From: Selaginella moellendorffii
Taxonomy: Eukaryota > Streptophyta > Lycopodiopsida > Selaginellales > Selaginellaceae
Direction: 5' to 3'
DNA: 59,559 bases
NCBI RefSeq assembly: GCF_000143415.4
Contig: NW_003314280.1
Location: 1,720,502 to 1,780,060 of the forward strand
In this document: piece after piece, positions 21,187-33,215 of the stretch
Layout: each line of letters starts with the position of its first letter
Position numbering within the stretch: the stretch's first letter is position 1
The notes under the pieces: model-generated
The model's database searches: none
Told to the model about the DNA's origin: nothing
Seen by the model: the letters and a program-made list of their open reading frames with translations, nothing else
Program-made: the position numbers and the translations under genes

Positions 21187-22194
21187 TCAAGAGGGAAATG
21201 AGCCAAGCGATCTACTCTTACTTGCGTGTAAGAGGCCTTTGCGTTCCAGGCTCTCAACGCAATCGTCGAACATTTGCTACAGCGACTTGAATTGGATCCC
21301 AAGGTCGTCCTGAAGCTTTCTGGAGCTGAATCCCTTGAAATTTGCCGGCCACCGGACCTCGATCCTGCAAGAAAGCAAAGGAATGAGTATAAAACAGCGG
21401 CAGAAAACTAAATTTTTGTTTGCGTGATCTTACTCGTCGGTAGAGGCGATTTTGTGCTTGGGATACCTCTTGGACATGAAGCTGGCGAGCTCGATCGCAC
21501 TCATGTTGATAGCAGAGCAAACGTATCTTCCACTGGCTTTGGGATTTGTGTAGGCGAGGAGGTGAGCTTCAGCAACGTCGTCGAGATGGACGTATCCAGC
21601 GTGATCTATCCACTGCTTGGCTCCTGCAGTGAGGTTGGAATCTCAAAAACGTCCTTCTTCTGTTCTTCCGATATAGAAAGGCTTGCCTTGGAGCAGCCGG
21701 AGAATATCGGCAGCGCTTGCGGTGGCCCTGGACGAGAGAAGTTCTCTGGGAGCGATTGTGATCACATCTATGCCGCTTTCTTTCCCAAACTCGAGTGCTG
21801 CTTGCTCGGATAGAGTCTTTCCCAGACCATACCACATCTAGACTTCAAAAGCTTTTTAAGAATTGGTCCTTTGGAAATAAGACACTTGCCTGAGTCTCAC
21901 GGCAGCAGTCTGGGGAGCTCCACACCGATTCGTCCAAGACGTCATCGGGCTTGAAGTCGTTCCTCACGCGGACAGCAGTCACGGATGACGTGCACACCAC
22001 TCGCTTGACTGTCGTAGATCTCTTGCAGGCATCGAGCACGTTTAGAGTTCCAAGTAAGCATGGATCAACAATCTCGGTCTGGAAGAAGAACCGTAAACAA
22101 AAACAACCAGTAAAAGTTTGTGATACAAGACTAGACCGAATCGAAGGAGTCAAGCAAAGTTACCTGTGGATCGTCCTTGTAGCTGAGAGTCACG
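21187..22194 (-). pseudogene. CCR-like reductase, 5'-truncated copy
   Basis: Exons 3 to 6 of the gene at 11825-13141 are present with the same splice sites, including GC donors in introns 3 and 4. Exon 1 and most of exon 2 are gone: coding stops at the [10 protein letters not shown] segment, where about 40 bp of phosphoglycerate dehydrogenase sequence begins. Exon 4 has also lost 12 bp (SLIVGE shortened). Without the GASGFL nucleotide-binding motif it cannot be active. Confidence 0.75.
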
Positions 22195-22233
22195 TCCTTC
22201 TCAGCGACGAGCACGGTCGGCCTGGGCGTCACG

Positions 22234-24569
22234 TCTTTCACTGCACTACTCGGACGAGCGAGGGCGTGATTATGGAATCCACTCGGCCGGAGCTTGGCGG
22301 TTCGTTTCAGTATTTCTATCGTGTTTTAGGAAGTGGTGAGCCAATTAAGCTGGTGCTTGGAAAGAGCAAGATGATTCGAAGGCTGGGAAGAAGGACTACT
22401 AACTGTCCCCAAAGGTGAAATTGTGATGGTGGGGAAATTCAGTAGCATCTCTTTGTTTCTCATTCATACTCGATGATGGTTTCCCAGCTTAAAATCTTAC
22501 CTGAGTTTCACTATGGAGATCCCGACCGTCCGGTTAGTGCGCGAGAAGACTTCCCGAAACATTCTAATTTTTGAGATCGACATGCTTGAGATCCGACCTG
22601 TGAAGGTCAGTACTAAAAGGCTTTGCTCTTTTCTTTCTTGACTCGAGCTTTTGGTCGTTGTTTTCAGGTGATCACAGATGACTTTGGGGTACTCAAGCAG
22701 GTTCGTATATACTCGGTTTGCAAGCTCCAAAGTTAACTCAACCTGTAGGTTCTCCGTGAGAGCGAGGGATTCGAGACTGCACGGGAGCCATACGAGATAA
22801 AAGTTTGGTGTGTACTGTCCCTTCATCTTTTGGTGTGCTAACAAAAACGCCTTACTCTAGGATAACCGGAAGTGTAAACGGAGAAGTGTTCTTCAATCAC
22901 ACCAAGGGCAATCCATTCGAATTTTGCTTTGGCAAAAAAGAGGTATAATATCTCTATCTTTGCGCGTCAAACTCGAGTACAATGTTTGCCTTGGCCTTGA
23001 GAAAGGCATAGGAACAAGGACAAAATGGGAGAAGGCTATTGTATACGTTACCACAGAGTATCTTACTCCATCGTCCGCCATTCCCGATCTACCTGTTACT
23101 TCCGGTGAAGTGGCATTTGAAGTAGAAGTAGTTCAAATAATACAGGTATGATGTTTTCTATTTCCTGATGGTTAAAGCGCGTATTTTTAAGGTGCGAGAC
23201 ATGTTTGGCGATGGCTGCGTAGTGAAGCGGCGCATCCGTGATGGAGTAGCCATGGACTGCCCACTTCAAGACAGTACATTACGTATACACTACAAGGGAG
23301 TGCTACCAAGCGAAGGTGGCAAGGTGTTTGTTGATACCCGAAATGACAACGAAGGCGGAGAGCCATTGGTTTTTGCTACAGGAGAAGGACTGGTATGCTT
23401 CGAATATATCGCATTGGAAGCTGAAAATGTTGTTTATGACAGGTTCCTGAAGGTTTGGAAATTTGCATTAAACTTATGCTACCCGGAGAGCTTGCTCTTA
23501 TAACTTGTTCTCCTGAATAAGGTGAGAAAACCCGTTTGCTATGGTATTTAACCATCTTTTGGCAGGCCAAAACTTGTTCCAGAGAATGCCCAAAGGTGGA
23601 GCTTTTAAGCTTTGACACTGTGAAGGTAAACTTTTATTCTATGTGCTTTTGTTCTCGGTATGATTTTGGACCGGCAGGATTGGACTGGGTACAATTTCAA
23701 GGAGATAATGGATGATGCCACTAAAATGAGAACTACCGTATTGTGTAATTCGAGTAGTATTTTATCATCTAATCTTCAGTTTACAGGGCAATCGGTTATT
23801 TAAAGAAGGGTTGGCGAAAGCTAAATACGAAAAGGTAATCTTCCTATCTTTTATTCTGAATATCCCAAAGCTGTTCTGATTAACCAGGTACGCACAATTA
23901 ATTCTGTTCTTTCTCTAACTTTGGATATGAATATGCAGATGCTAGAAGTAAATCCTTGTCACTCGAAAGAACTGTACCGCCGAGGGAATGCTTTTATGGG
24001 AATGGGGGATTTTGACGACGCAAGGAAGGATTTCGAAAAGGCAAAAGTATGTAATAGTTAGAGGCATGTGTTCTTACAAATATCTTGCAGATGGCCAGTA
24101 CAGACAAGTCGTCGTAAGTGCACGCAAAAGCTGCTCTATCCACACTGAAAAGGAAAGAGCAGGTTGGTAGTTAGCAATTGACCTTCATAATTCTGCTCAT
24201 AATATTTCTGTGGCACAGGAAGCAAATGCTAGAGTTCGGAAGCAGTTTCAAGGGCTCCTTGACAAGAAGCCAGGTGAACTATCTAAAGAGACGCTCGAGC
24301 CAAGAGAGGTAGCTGAGAACAGTGCGCGATCCGAAGAGCAGCAGCCTGAGGAAATTGTTAATCCACCTTCCTCTTTGAGGCAACGAATGAAAACTATTTG
24401 GAACGCTGGGAGGAGTTTATGGAGAGGCCAAAAATGCGTGTCATTTTGTGAGCGGTACGTTGGCGCTGTTCTGACGTTGGTTGTATAATACTGGTTCTTT
24501 TTTGTAGGTGGAATCACGGGCTTGTAGGAATACAATACATACAACACATGGCATGGTATGGTGTTTTAG
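22234..24569 (+). pseudogene. PASTICCINO1-like FKBP/TPR protein, copy 2 with 3' end
   Basis: This copy continues past the block boundary into the TPR and C-terminal parts: GNRLFKEGLAKAKYEK, then ELYRRGNAFMGMGDFDDARK, then EANARVRKQFQGLLDKKPGEL. The same base gained after LVLGKSKMI breaks the frame, and a 5-bp loss after DFPKH (against copy 1) adds another break. The first codons are missing, replaced by a scrap of phosphoglycerate dehydrogenase. The exon that should code for the middle of the TPR domain (between KYEK and the next TPR) is not found in the short interval at 23835-23938. The intact ancestor probably had this 3' end, and copy 1 is the derived truncated one. Confidence 0.7.
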
Positions 24570-25002
24570 AGACGGAGCTTAGTACGTCGTTTCTGCGGTT
24601 TCCGAATGGTTGCTTGGTTGTCATGTTTCTTTAGTTTCTTTGAAATCTTGTTTCCTGTGACGTGTGGCATCCATGATAGTGCTAGTCTTGACTTTGTAGC
24701 TGACAGTCTTCCGTTGAGTGTCGAGGACTTCCGGGTCAAGCGTTTGTGTGAGAAAAGGCAGGAAAAAGAAAGGATGAAAACAATTAAAAGACTTCCGTTT
24801 GATTGTAGCGTGGGGCTAATGGCTGTGTCTTGAATGCAGGATATCTTTGTTCAACTATACGAGCCGTGGCACGGCCCAAAAGGACCTGCTTAATAAAACA
24901 AGAGTCTGACAGTGATGTCTGGACGGTGAAGGACCCAGTAGGCTCTGTGGTATCACCCAACTCCAATTTAAACGGCGCCAGTTGCTGCGGAGGAAGGGAA
25001 GG
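24570..25002. other. Intergenic, presumed promoter region of the transporter
   Basis: No gene is assigned. An open frame running in from 24830 continues into exon 2 of the transporter but has no family similarity upstream of it, so it is taken as leader or chance. Confidence 0.4.
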
Positions 25003-26818
25003 ATGGAAGAGCGCTCCCGTCTTGCTCGTGAGCCATCCGAGTCCTCAGAACATGGAAGGAAGGGTCTGTTCGATTCAGCTAGAAATCTGGAAGGAAGACT
25101 TTCAGGAGGTAATTCTTCAGCACCAGGAGCACCAGCAGCACCAGCAGCAGAAGCCGAGACAGTTCCTGGCAGAAGAAAGAAGAACTACAACAAGTATGTT
25201 GTGTTTTGCACATTGCTGGCTTCTCTCAACTCTATACTGCTTGGATATGGTACGTTCTTCTTCTTCCTTTGGATATGTGTTGGATCTCATTACTTTCCGT
25301 GCAGATATTGGTGTTACGAGTGGTGCCTTGCTGTACATTAAAGATGACTTCAAGCTCAACAGCGTACAGCAGGAAATGCTGGTTGGTATTCTCAACCTGG
25401 TGTCTCTCGTGGGTGGGCTCATGGCTGGGAAGCTGGCCGATGCGGTTGGAAGAAGGAAGACAATGGCTACAGCCTCTGTGATCTTCTTCGTTGGTGCCTT
25501 GCTCATGGCATTATCTCCATCGTACGCAGTGCTCATGGGGGCACGAGTTCTATCGGGAGTTGGGGTCGGCTTTGCTATGATCATCGCTCCAGTGTACACG
25601 GCAGAACTGTCTCCTCCCGGAAGCAGGGGATCCTTGGTGTCGTTTGCCGAAGTTTTTATCAACACTGGGATCCTGGTTGGCTATGTAGCGAACTTTGCAC
25701 TCTCTCCGCTTCCCCAGTGGCTGGGATGGAGGCTGATGCTGGGACTCGGCGCCGTCCCTGCGGTGTTCCTGGCTTGCGCCGTGCTGGTGATGCCCGAGTC
25801 TCCTCGCTGGCTGGTGATGCAAGGCAGAGTCTCTCAAGCCAAGACCGTTCTCATCAGAACTTGCGGCGGGAACAAGGGCGAGGCGGAGTCGAGGCTCACG
25901 GCGATAGTAGAGTCACTGGGGGACGAGTACGAGGCAGAGAAACAAGAGGTCCGGGACGAGCACACCTCAAAGATGGACCCGGAAGCCGATCATCCGGCTG
26001 AGCTGCGAAAGCTCCCGTCGGTGGCTTCGTCGACCACCGAGCAGAGGAAGCGGATGCTCAAAGCAAAGAAAAAAGCAGGTAGCAACGTCTGGAAGCAGCT
26101 ACTGCTACCATCGGCTCCGGTGCGCAGGATGCTACTGGTGTCACTGGGAATTCATTTCTTCCAGCAGGCATCCGGCGTGGACGCTCTCGTGTACTACAGC
26201 CCCACGGTGTTCGCACAGGCGGGGATGAAGAGCAGGACGAGCGTGCTGGGCATGACCATCGCGGTCGGCCTGACGAAAACTCTCTTCATCCTGGTGGCCA
26301 CCATCTATCTCGACACCGTGGGACGCAGGACGCTGCTCCTGGCCAGTGCCACCGGGATGACCATCGCGCTCACCACGGTAGCGGTGACGTTCCGCTTCCT
26401 TCACGTCGGTGCCAAGGTGGACATGAGCAGCTCACAGCACGCGTCAGTGGCGTTGGTGGTCATCGCCATGCTCGCCATCTGCGGCTTCATGGCGAGCTTC
26501 TCCATTGGATTGGGGCCGACGGTGTACGTGCTCACGTCGGAGATCTTCCCGCTCACTCTCAGGGCACGGGCGATGAGCCTGTCCATCGGGATGAACAGGG
26601 GGATCAGCGGGACCGTGGCGCTCACTTACTTGAGCCTGGCCGAAGCGCTCACCACGTCCGGGGCCTTCTTCGTCTACGCCTCCATCGCGTTTGCGTCCAT
26701 CGTTTTTGTATTCTTCGTGGTGCCCGAGACCAAAGGCAAGTCGCTGGAGGAGGTTTGTAAGTATTTCGGGTGGCAGCCGGACGAGGGAGGTGGCGGCCAA
26801 GAGCTCAGAGAGGTTTAA
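25003..26818 (+). CDS. Polyol/monosaccharide transporter (major facilitator family)
   Basis: Proton-coupled sugar or polyol carrier of the plant PLT-like branch, expected in the plasma membrane. Two exons, 25003-25249 and 25305-26818, joined at GY/DIGVTSGA by a 55-nt GT-AG intron, give 586 residues. Family motifs seen are GKLADAVGRRK (about 124-133), PESPRWLVMQGR, FFQQASGVDALVYYSPTVF and the C-terminal PETKGKSLEEV. Twelve hydrophobic segments are spread as usual, with a long charged loop in the middle (RDEHTSKMDPEAD to KRMLKAKKKAG). The start chosen is the first ATG in the exon 1 frame (MEERSRLARE); the N-terminal 65 residues are hydrophilic with an Ala/Pro stretch. It is a single copy outside the duplicated blocks and looks fully intact. 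Confidence 0.85.
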
Positions 26819-27059
26819 ACGTGGAAGTTGGATTCTTAAAGCATGCACGTCAATGATCGTTCGTATTGTCCAGTGTTTCTCTTCGCGTTGAGAGTTCCTT
26901 GGCCCGTTGTTTTGCACTTTGCTTTTTTGAGTTGTTAATTCTTGATCGCCGCTAGCCTTTCTTTTATCTTTGATCATACCTCAGCTCGTTGCAAGCAGCT
27001 TCGCTTTCTTTACTCGCTTGTTGCTCACGCAAAGAAAAGCCCTACCTAAACGAACTTAC
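26819..27059. other. Transporter 3' region, no gene seen
   Basis: Probably the 3' untranslated region and spacer up to the start of the inverted P block. Confidence 0.4.
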
Positions 27060-27787
27060 CGTGTGAAGTGGCCTACCTGGGCAGCAAAGCTAAAAAAGGG
27101 GAAACGAAGCAACTTAATTAGTTGTCGCTAGTAGCGGGAGGGGATGAGGAATCCTGCTGATCGGACAGCCTGCTGGATGGCTTGTGGACGGACTTGTGCT
27201 GTACTTTTGGTGGTCCTAAGCGAATTGAAGGAGCAATGTTTTTCACAATATCCACCTTGGGGAAAAAGAGCCGTGATTATGAATTTGATGCTTCTAGCAT
27301 TATGTTCATGAGATTTGATCCTTCGTATCGATCAAACATTTCTTTGGCTTCATCTCGTGCTGTGCTGCAATTTCAACCACGCCACCATGTCTACATCTCC
27401 AATCTGCATGAAGCTCGCCAGCAAAATGCATTTTTTGTCCACAGCTGAGCTGGAATTAAACAATTCGCAAGCTACCATGCCCGTGAGAGATCTATAGCAT
27501 TAGCTTCCTACTTCAGTTAGATCGTCTGGCAGTCCAGATCTCTTTCGGTGTCTTTCCTTCCATCATCCGATCTAGAGTCGACTGGTCAAGTCCACCTCAA
27601 GGCTTTCAGCTGCCGACGTGAGCTCACACAACGTTTTGGTGTCTAGCGGGACGAACTTCTCATCGAAAAACTTCCTCTCCTGCAAAAGAAAAAGGAAGAT
27701 CTCAAGTCACCAAACCATGAATTCCAACCAGCTATGTGACCTTATTGGACCGGGAAGTGGCAGTACGTACTCGAGTAGCAACTGGGA

Positions 27788-28640
27788 TTAACTTGACTTG
27801 TCCATGAGACAGCAACCATTGAGCAAGACCTCGCGGTGGATGAGAGGTATTCCACCTGGTTTCGCCGGGGCCCGTGAAGAAAAACTTTGGCGCAAACGAT
27901 GCCCAATGCGGGCATATGCAATCACCATCGCAGTCCAGGTCACCACGTCCCTCTCCTGCAGAGAATCAAAGGTGTTTCCATCCTCAGCAACGCGATTGTC
28001 ATCGCAAAAGGCCTGTAACAGGATTTTCCAGGAGAAGACATTGGGATCCTGAATCGTGTGAAAGGCCTTCAATATGCCCAAACCAGGCATATAGTGATAG
28101 CAAGAAGAATGTGAATTGCCGGTGCCTAGCTCGTCGATCCGGCACGCTTCCCTGTGCACGAGACTTGCGCTGCTCCTTTCGCAGTTGCTCATCAACTATT
28201 TGCCAGACTCCAGAGCCAAACAGGGCTTGGACGATAAGGGCTTTTGATACCCAGTGGCGTGCCAGGCTCTGGGCAGCAAGCTCTACCTTCTTGGGGGATG
28301 GAGCTGCAGGAAATAGCGTCTTTGTTCACACACGAATCGATGGCATTGCCACTCCATCACCATCGCCAGATGGAGACCATAGCCTTCATCGCCCTCCCAA
28401 AGCTGTGATGTCGATTCATATAGTGGTGCCGTGGGAGCGCAATGTAGTTTTGCACATTGATATACTTGCGGGGGAGTGGAACCACGACATTTGTAAAATC
28501 AGCTTCTAAAATCAGCTCTGTTTTTTAACTTCGTATTCCTTTCACTCAAATGTTCTCTGATTCAGTAAGAGTTAGGCTGAGATCATGGTGTTCCAGAGAA
28601 TCACGTCCCCTTCTTCGGGACAGCTTCTCAAAGGAGGTAT
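27788..28640 (-). pseudogene. PPR protein remnant (copy in block P')
   Basis: Mirror copy of the 1745-2620 remnant. VFSWKILLQAFCDDN and DVVTWTAMVIAYARIGH are readable, and a 26-bp loss near 28070 removes the GHIDKAIK part that block P keeps. Stops and frame changes remain. It is not able to encode a PPR protein. Confidence 0.6.
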
Positions 28641-29980
28641 GCGGGTGTGTACTCCCTTCTTCCACATTGTTTTCCTTGAGAGCTTTGTTCTCGTCTCTAG
28701 AGCTCAAAAAGCAAGGTTTTTCATCTCCAATCCAATTTGCAGGCGCTAGTTTCGTTCAAGGTGACATACATTGATTGAGATTTAAGGAAGCCCAAGATTT
28801 TGCAAGGAGACTAAATGCTGACTGGCCCAGCCGGATGCAAGACTTAGCATCTTGGAGCAACCAAGAACACAGGCTGTGGACACCAATGACGACAAGTCCA
28901 ACACATAATTATTGTTAGCCAAAGACACAAGAGCTTGTTGGATAATCTCATTTTTTCTTTTTTCTAGTTCAAATAACTTTTTCTTCTTCTTTGTTTCTAT
29001 ACAAAACATTAACAGCAAAAATCCATGCAAGGGTTAATTAAAGTTGTCCATGCAAGGAAATGTCCATTTAGTAAAATCTGGTTTTTGGATCTGGTTGGAT
29101 TGTTCAAGTCCCTGTCATACATAAAAAAGACCACGGTTGTGAAAACATCCAATCATGATGTTCTTAGTCTAATAATCTAGCCTTGCCAATACCTCCCATA
29201 GCTCTTTGGCTTGGCGTGGATTTATCCAGATCCCTCACTCACCTCTGTCCCTCTAGAACGCATGTCAATGTCATGTTCCGTTGTGGCGTATCTCAGCCAT
29301 GGAAAAGATTGATGGCTGGTTCCAACTCGACCCCATCAACCTCCACAGCAGAGCACAGTGACATGTTTGGAAAAGCCCGAAGTAGAGAAGGCCCTGGAGA
29401 TTCAAGAAGAAGATGAGTACCCCTCTTATCTCAGCTCGCGATCTTGTTCATTGCCCATGGTCACCAACATTAGTCACAAACAAAACTTGCCTCTTGGTAT
29501 TAAAATGGGAAAAAAATGGATCATTACTACTGTTTTAAGTTATTGCATTACATTGAGATTGTTATTATTTACAATTGATATTTGTAACTATAATTTAAGA
29601 CACAATAGTTTTATAAATTTAAGATTTAAAGTCAAATTAGAAATTTTATTAAGTTGTTCAATTTATGACTAAATTTTAATAAAACAAAAAATATGTAGTC
29701 ATTAATCAATTATAATAGTGATAAACCAGAAAATATATTGTTGTGAGTTGTTGTCATCCATGAGTTTGTTGCTACCAATTACTACTCCTAGCAATCACTA
29801 CATGACTGATCTTTGCTCACATTCCTAGAGCTAAATTGCACTAGGGCTTTGCCATGCGATTTAGAGATGGAAATCTCTCAATTAGTAAGTTGCTGGAGGT
29901 ATGGCAGCCATATAAACTTCACAAACATGTGAAGAATAAGGTAGCCCTGGAACCAGCCAATTCCTGTGAACCCTCCCTGC

Positions 29981-29987
29981 TATAAAT
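29981..29987 (+). promoter_or_regulatory. TATA box, left arm of the OMT palindrome
   Basis: TATAAAT lies in a promoter block nearly identical to that of the intact OMT gene (46454). It directs transcription rightward into the palindrome centre. Confidence 0.5.
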
Positions 29988-30185
29988 TGGAGCCTCCTCT
30001 CTCACATCTCCACAAATCGACAATCACAACTGAGGTCCACTCTACAAATTTGGAGCTCTTCCATCTCTAATTCCAGTTCTAATCCCAGTTCTCCTAATAG
30101 ATTCTAAAAAATCGAGAGAATCGATAGTCACCTGCTGTCGAAAGCTCTCCCCAATTGCTGATCGATTTTTGCGCCCTCGATCCAA

Positions 30186-30640
30186 ATGGCAATGACGTTA
30201 CCTCTATAGATCCATGATCCTCTGTTCTTCGAAGATGATGACCAATCCGTTGGTGAGGTCGCAATTCCCAATTTACCGAGGACGAGATCCTTGCCTGCAT
30301 GGAATGCCTAGGCATGATCCACGCCTTCGTCATGCCCTTTGTGCTCAATGCCGCCACCAAGCTCCGGGTCTTCAACATCGTCACGCACGCCGCAATTCCT
30401 CCCACCACGGAGGAGATCACGGCCAAAATCTCCTCCTCGTCCTCATTCGCCGCTGATCAAACGATCAAACTCATCGATCAAACGCATCGCCGCTGTCGAG
30501 CACGACCTCACGGGAATCTCCACGTGGCTGGCGCCAGGTCGGACTACCTCGCCGCTCGCTATGGAAATGCATGCCAGGTTCAGGCGTCGTGGCAGAGGCT
30601 CCACGAGGTCGTGCTCGACGGCAGCGATGCGTTTGATTGA
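30186..30640 (+). pseudogene. O-methyltransferase fragment, left arm
   Basis: It starts at the same ATG as the intact gene but reads MAMTLPL and then a TAG where the intact gene has a serine codon. A further indel follows after the VGEV segment. Later codons (ECLGMIHAFVMPFVLN, THAAIPPTTEEITAKIS) are readable in another frame. After SSSSSFAA the sequence jumps to an inverted scrap and then to VQASWQRLHEVVLDG. The catalytic half is absent. Confidence 0.75.
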
Positions 30641-30929
30641 TGCGTTTGATCGTTTGATCGGCGGCGAATGAGGACGAGGAGGAGATTTTGGCTGTGATCT
30701 CCTCCACGGTGGGAGGAATTGCGGCGTGCGCGACGATGTCGAAGACCCGGAGCTTGATGGCGGCGTTGAGCACAAAGGGCGTGACGAAGGCATGGATCAT
30801 GCCCAGGCATTCCATGCGGCCAAGGATCTCGTCCTTGGTAAATTGGGAATTGCGAACCTCGCCAATGGATTGGTCATCATTGTCGAAGAACAGAGGATCG
30901 TGGATCGATAGAGGTGATGTCATTGCCAT
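30605..30929 (-). pseudogene. O-methyltransferase fragment, right arm
   Basis: The start MAMTSPLSIHDPLFFDN runs open through AHAAIPPTVEEITAKIS to SSSSSFAA. It then enters the same foreign junction as the left arm (DQTIKRINQTHR) and reads through the loop as a 152-residue frame with no methyltransferase core. The S-adenosylmethionine site and catalytic histidine are missing. Confidence 0.75.
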
Positions 30930-31137
30930 TTGGATCGAGGGCGCAAAAATCGATCAGCAATTGGGGAGAGCTTTCGACAGCAGGAGACTTGCACTTGCGA
31001 TCAATTCTCTCGATTTTTTAGAATCTATTAGGAGAACTGGGATTAGAACTGGAATTGGAGATGGAAGAGCTCCAAATTTGTAGAGTGGACCTCAGTTGTG
31101 ATCGTCGATTTGTGGAGATGTGAGAGAGGAGGCTCCA

Positions 31138-31144
31138 ATTTATA
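31138..31144 (-). promoter_or_regulatory. TATA box, right arm of the OMT palindrome
   Basis: TATAAAT on the minus strand, about 210 nt upstream of the ATG at 30929. It faces the left-arm promoter at 29981. Confidence 0.5.
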
Positions 31145-31657
31145 GCAGGAAGGGTTCACAGGAATTGGCTGGTTCCAGGAATGGCACCCGGTATGTAAAA
31201 CCTTCGCATTTGTTTTTTTCTTTCTCGGAGGTGGCAGGGTTGACCAGCGCCAGTCAAACTCTCACTGTTTGCCGGTCAAACGTGGTGGTATGGAACTTTT
31301 ACACCAAGTTTTGTTTCACTTGGACACGAAATAATCGCAAGCATCGTATAAAGAGTGGAAATTAGAAAAGAGTTTTTGCGGAGACTGGGTCGCTGCAGCG
31401 ATTGACACAAATTTGGGTTCGTCTTTGACGACTACACAATCGGCACGAATTCTGCATTGAAGACATGCGAGCGAAGATGGTTTGAATGGATGTTCGAGTG
31501 TACATTTTAGAAACTAGTGTCAAACGATTTAGACAGGCATTGATGACAAAGGTATTCTACACATGGACTCTAATCTTGTTTTCTCTTTTCTTGGATGCTC
31601 GATCACAATCACAGACACTTTATTCCAGGAGGATTTCTTTAGCATGAAAGTCAACTA

Positions 31658-32852
31658 TCAAACTCGAGTTATGAGGCCTTTGCGTTCGAAGCTGTCAACG
31701 CAATCGTCAAACATTTGCTCCAGCGACTTGAATTGGATCCCAAGATCGTCCTGAAGCTTTGTGGAGTTGAATCCCTTGAAATATGGCGGGGACAAGACTT
31801 CGATCCTGCAAGCATGCAAAGGAAGGGGAAGTGCGAAAAAAATAGGAAAACTTTGTTGCGTGGTGTCACTCTTGGGGGGGGGCGGTTTGGTGCTCGGGAT
31901 AGGTCTTGGACAGGAAGCTGGCGAGCTCGGTAGCTCATGTTGATCGCACAAACATATCTTCCAGTGCCTTTGGGATGCGTATAGGCAGGGAGGTGAGCTT
32001 GAGCAACGTCGTCGAGATGAACGTATCCAGCCTGATCGAAACAGTTTCCGTGGCTCCTACAATGTGTTTGGAATCTCAAAACTATTTTTGTTCTGCTTTC
32101 GAGATCACTCGCAGTCGGAGAATATCGGCAGCGCATGCGGTGGGGTGGCCTTGGACGAGAGAAGTTCTCCCACGACGCTGGGAGCGATTGTGATCACCTC
32201 TATGCCGTTTTCTTTCCCAAACTCGAGTGCTGCTTGCTCGGGTAGAGTCTTTCCCAGACCATACCACATTTGGACTTGAAAAACTTGTAAGAATTCGTTC
32301 TTTCTTGCTTGTGGAAATAAGAATCTTACCTCAATCTCACGGCAGCAGTCTGGGGAGCTCCACACCGATTCATCAAGTCGTTCCTCGCACTAACAGAAGC
32401 CACGGATGACGTGCACACCACTCGCTTGACTGTTGTGGATTGTTTCCAGGCATTGAGCACGTTCAGAGTTCCAAGTACGCATGGATCAACAATCTCGGTC
32501 TGGAAGAAGAACCAAAGACAAGAAAAAGCGAACCAGTAAAAGTTCGAGATACAAGACTAGACCATAGCTGGCAGAGAGCTGTTGAATCGAAGGAGTCAAG
32601 CAAAGTTACCTCCTTGTAGCTGAAAGTCACGGCCCGCGAGATGGAAAACTTGGACAATATCGTCAAAGGCGCCTAATTCCGTGACAAGGTCGGCCTTCTT
32701 TCTCTCCCCCGGAAGCTCGCACAAACAACAAAAGCAATTTCTAAGTAGAATCGATTAGCCTAAGTACCCTGACAACGTGATGTCCCTCCTTCAGTAGCCG
32801 CTTCACGAAGGAAACCAGATGCCCAAACCTTCTTCTCGTTCGCCATCGCCAT
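31658..32852 (-). pseudogene. CCR-like reductase, decayed copy in block S
   Basis: Six-exon plan as in the gene at 11825, but exon 1 reads [15 protein letters not shown] with much of the nucleotide-binding motif deleted. Exon 2 is cut to about half, and the codons for KPDDV before DESVW are lost in exon 3. Exon 4 ([20 protein letters not shown]) and exon 6 ([17 protein letters not shown]) remain readable. Runs such as GGGGGGG at 31875 also break the frame near the exon 5 end. It is not functional. Confidence 0.7.
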
Positions 32853-33039
32853 GGAATGACCCTAAAGTTGAACACGGTTCTCTCTCACAAGAATTATCAG
32901 TAACCGGGAAACAGTGCTTTTTAACTATTCAATGCTGGACAATGCAATGGAACTTTCATTCCCTTCGCTTGAGCGATGATGTCTATTAACCTGTAAAGCT
33001 AAAACATAAATCTGGGATGATTCATCTACCTGGTAACTA

Positions 33040-33215
33040 ATAACAGATGCGGAATAACTATCACATTGTCGGGCTGGACCACCTTTCTGTCCTTTGCAGG
33101 CCAACACACATTACAAAAGCGCAAAGAGTAAACTCCTCACTAAACTGAATGAAAGATTACCTGCCACTGTGTCAAGTGCCTTAATCAACATGGCAAAGGT
33201 CTTGTCCGTTATAGT
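33040..33215 (-). pseudogene. Phosphoglycerate dehydrogenase relic (block S)
   Basis: Two scraps match the minus-strand exons of the gene at 13281-15468. One (33045-33110) matches exon 3 around the NVIVTPH segment and its donor side. The other (33160-33215) matches the end of exon 2 around the IKALD segment and its donor. It lies upstream of the CCR-like pseudogene on the same strand, the same order as in block R1. Confidence 0.6.

Larger units (their letters stand above)
17113..23872. repeat. Block R2, second copy of the direct duplication
   Basis: Same order and strand as 8196-17082, but about 2.6 kb is missing at 22194, joining the middle of the CCR-like gene to the first codons of phosphoglycerate dehydrogenase. 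It also gained the helix-coding part of the PCC13-62 pseudogene or, more likely, kept what copy 1 lost. Confidence 0.85.
27060..30370. repeat. Block P', inverted copy of 1-3365
   Basis: Reverse complement of block P with scattered differences. It joins the OMT palindrome at its right end. The stretch 28640-29900 has no recognisable gene and contains the AT-rich repeat at 29585-29715. Confidence 0.8.
29946..31179. repeat. Near-palindrome of two OMT 5' fragments with promoters
   Basis: The left arm 29946-30509 and right arm 30605-31179 are reverse complements of each other (roughly 560-575 bp) around a loop of about 95 bp. Each arm holds the OMT upstream region, TATA box, leader and first 80 or so codons, followed by a scrap of internal OMT sequence (matching 47177-47200 in inverted sense). 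Small indels differ between the arms. Confidence 0.85.

Noticed and set aside
24830-25304. Long frame running into the transporter from 24830
   Set aside because: The family-like N-terminus (RKKNYNKYVVFCTLLASL) lies in another frame and joins exon 2 by a good 55-nt intron, so the upstream part of this frame is chance.
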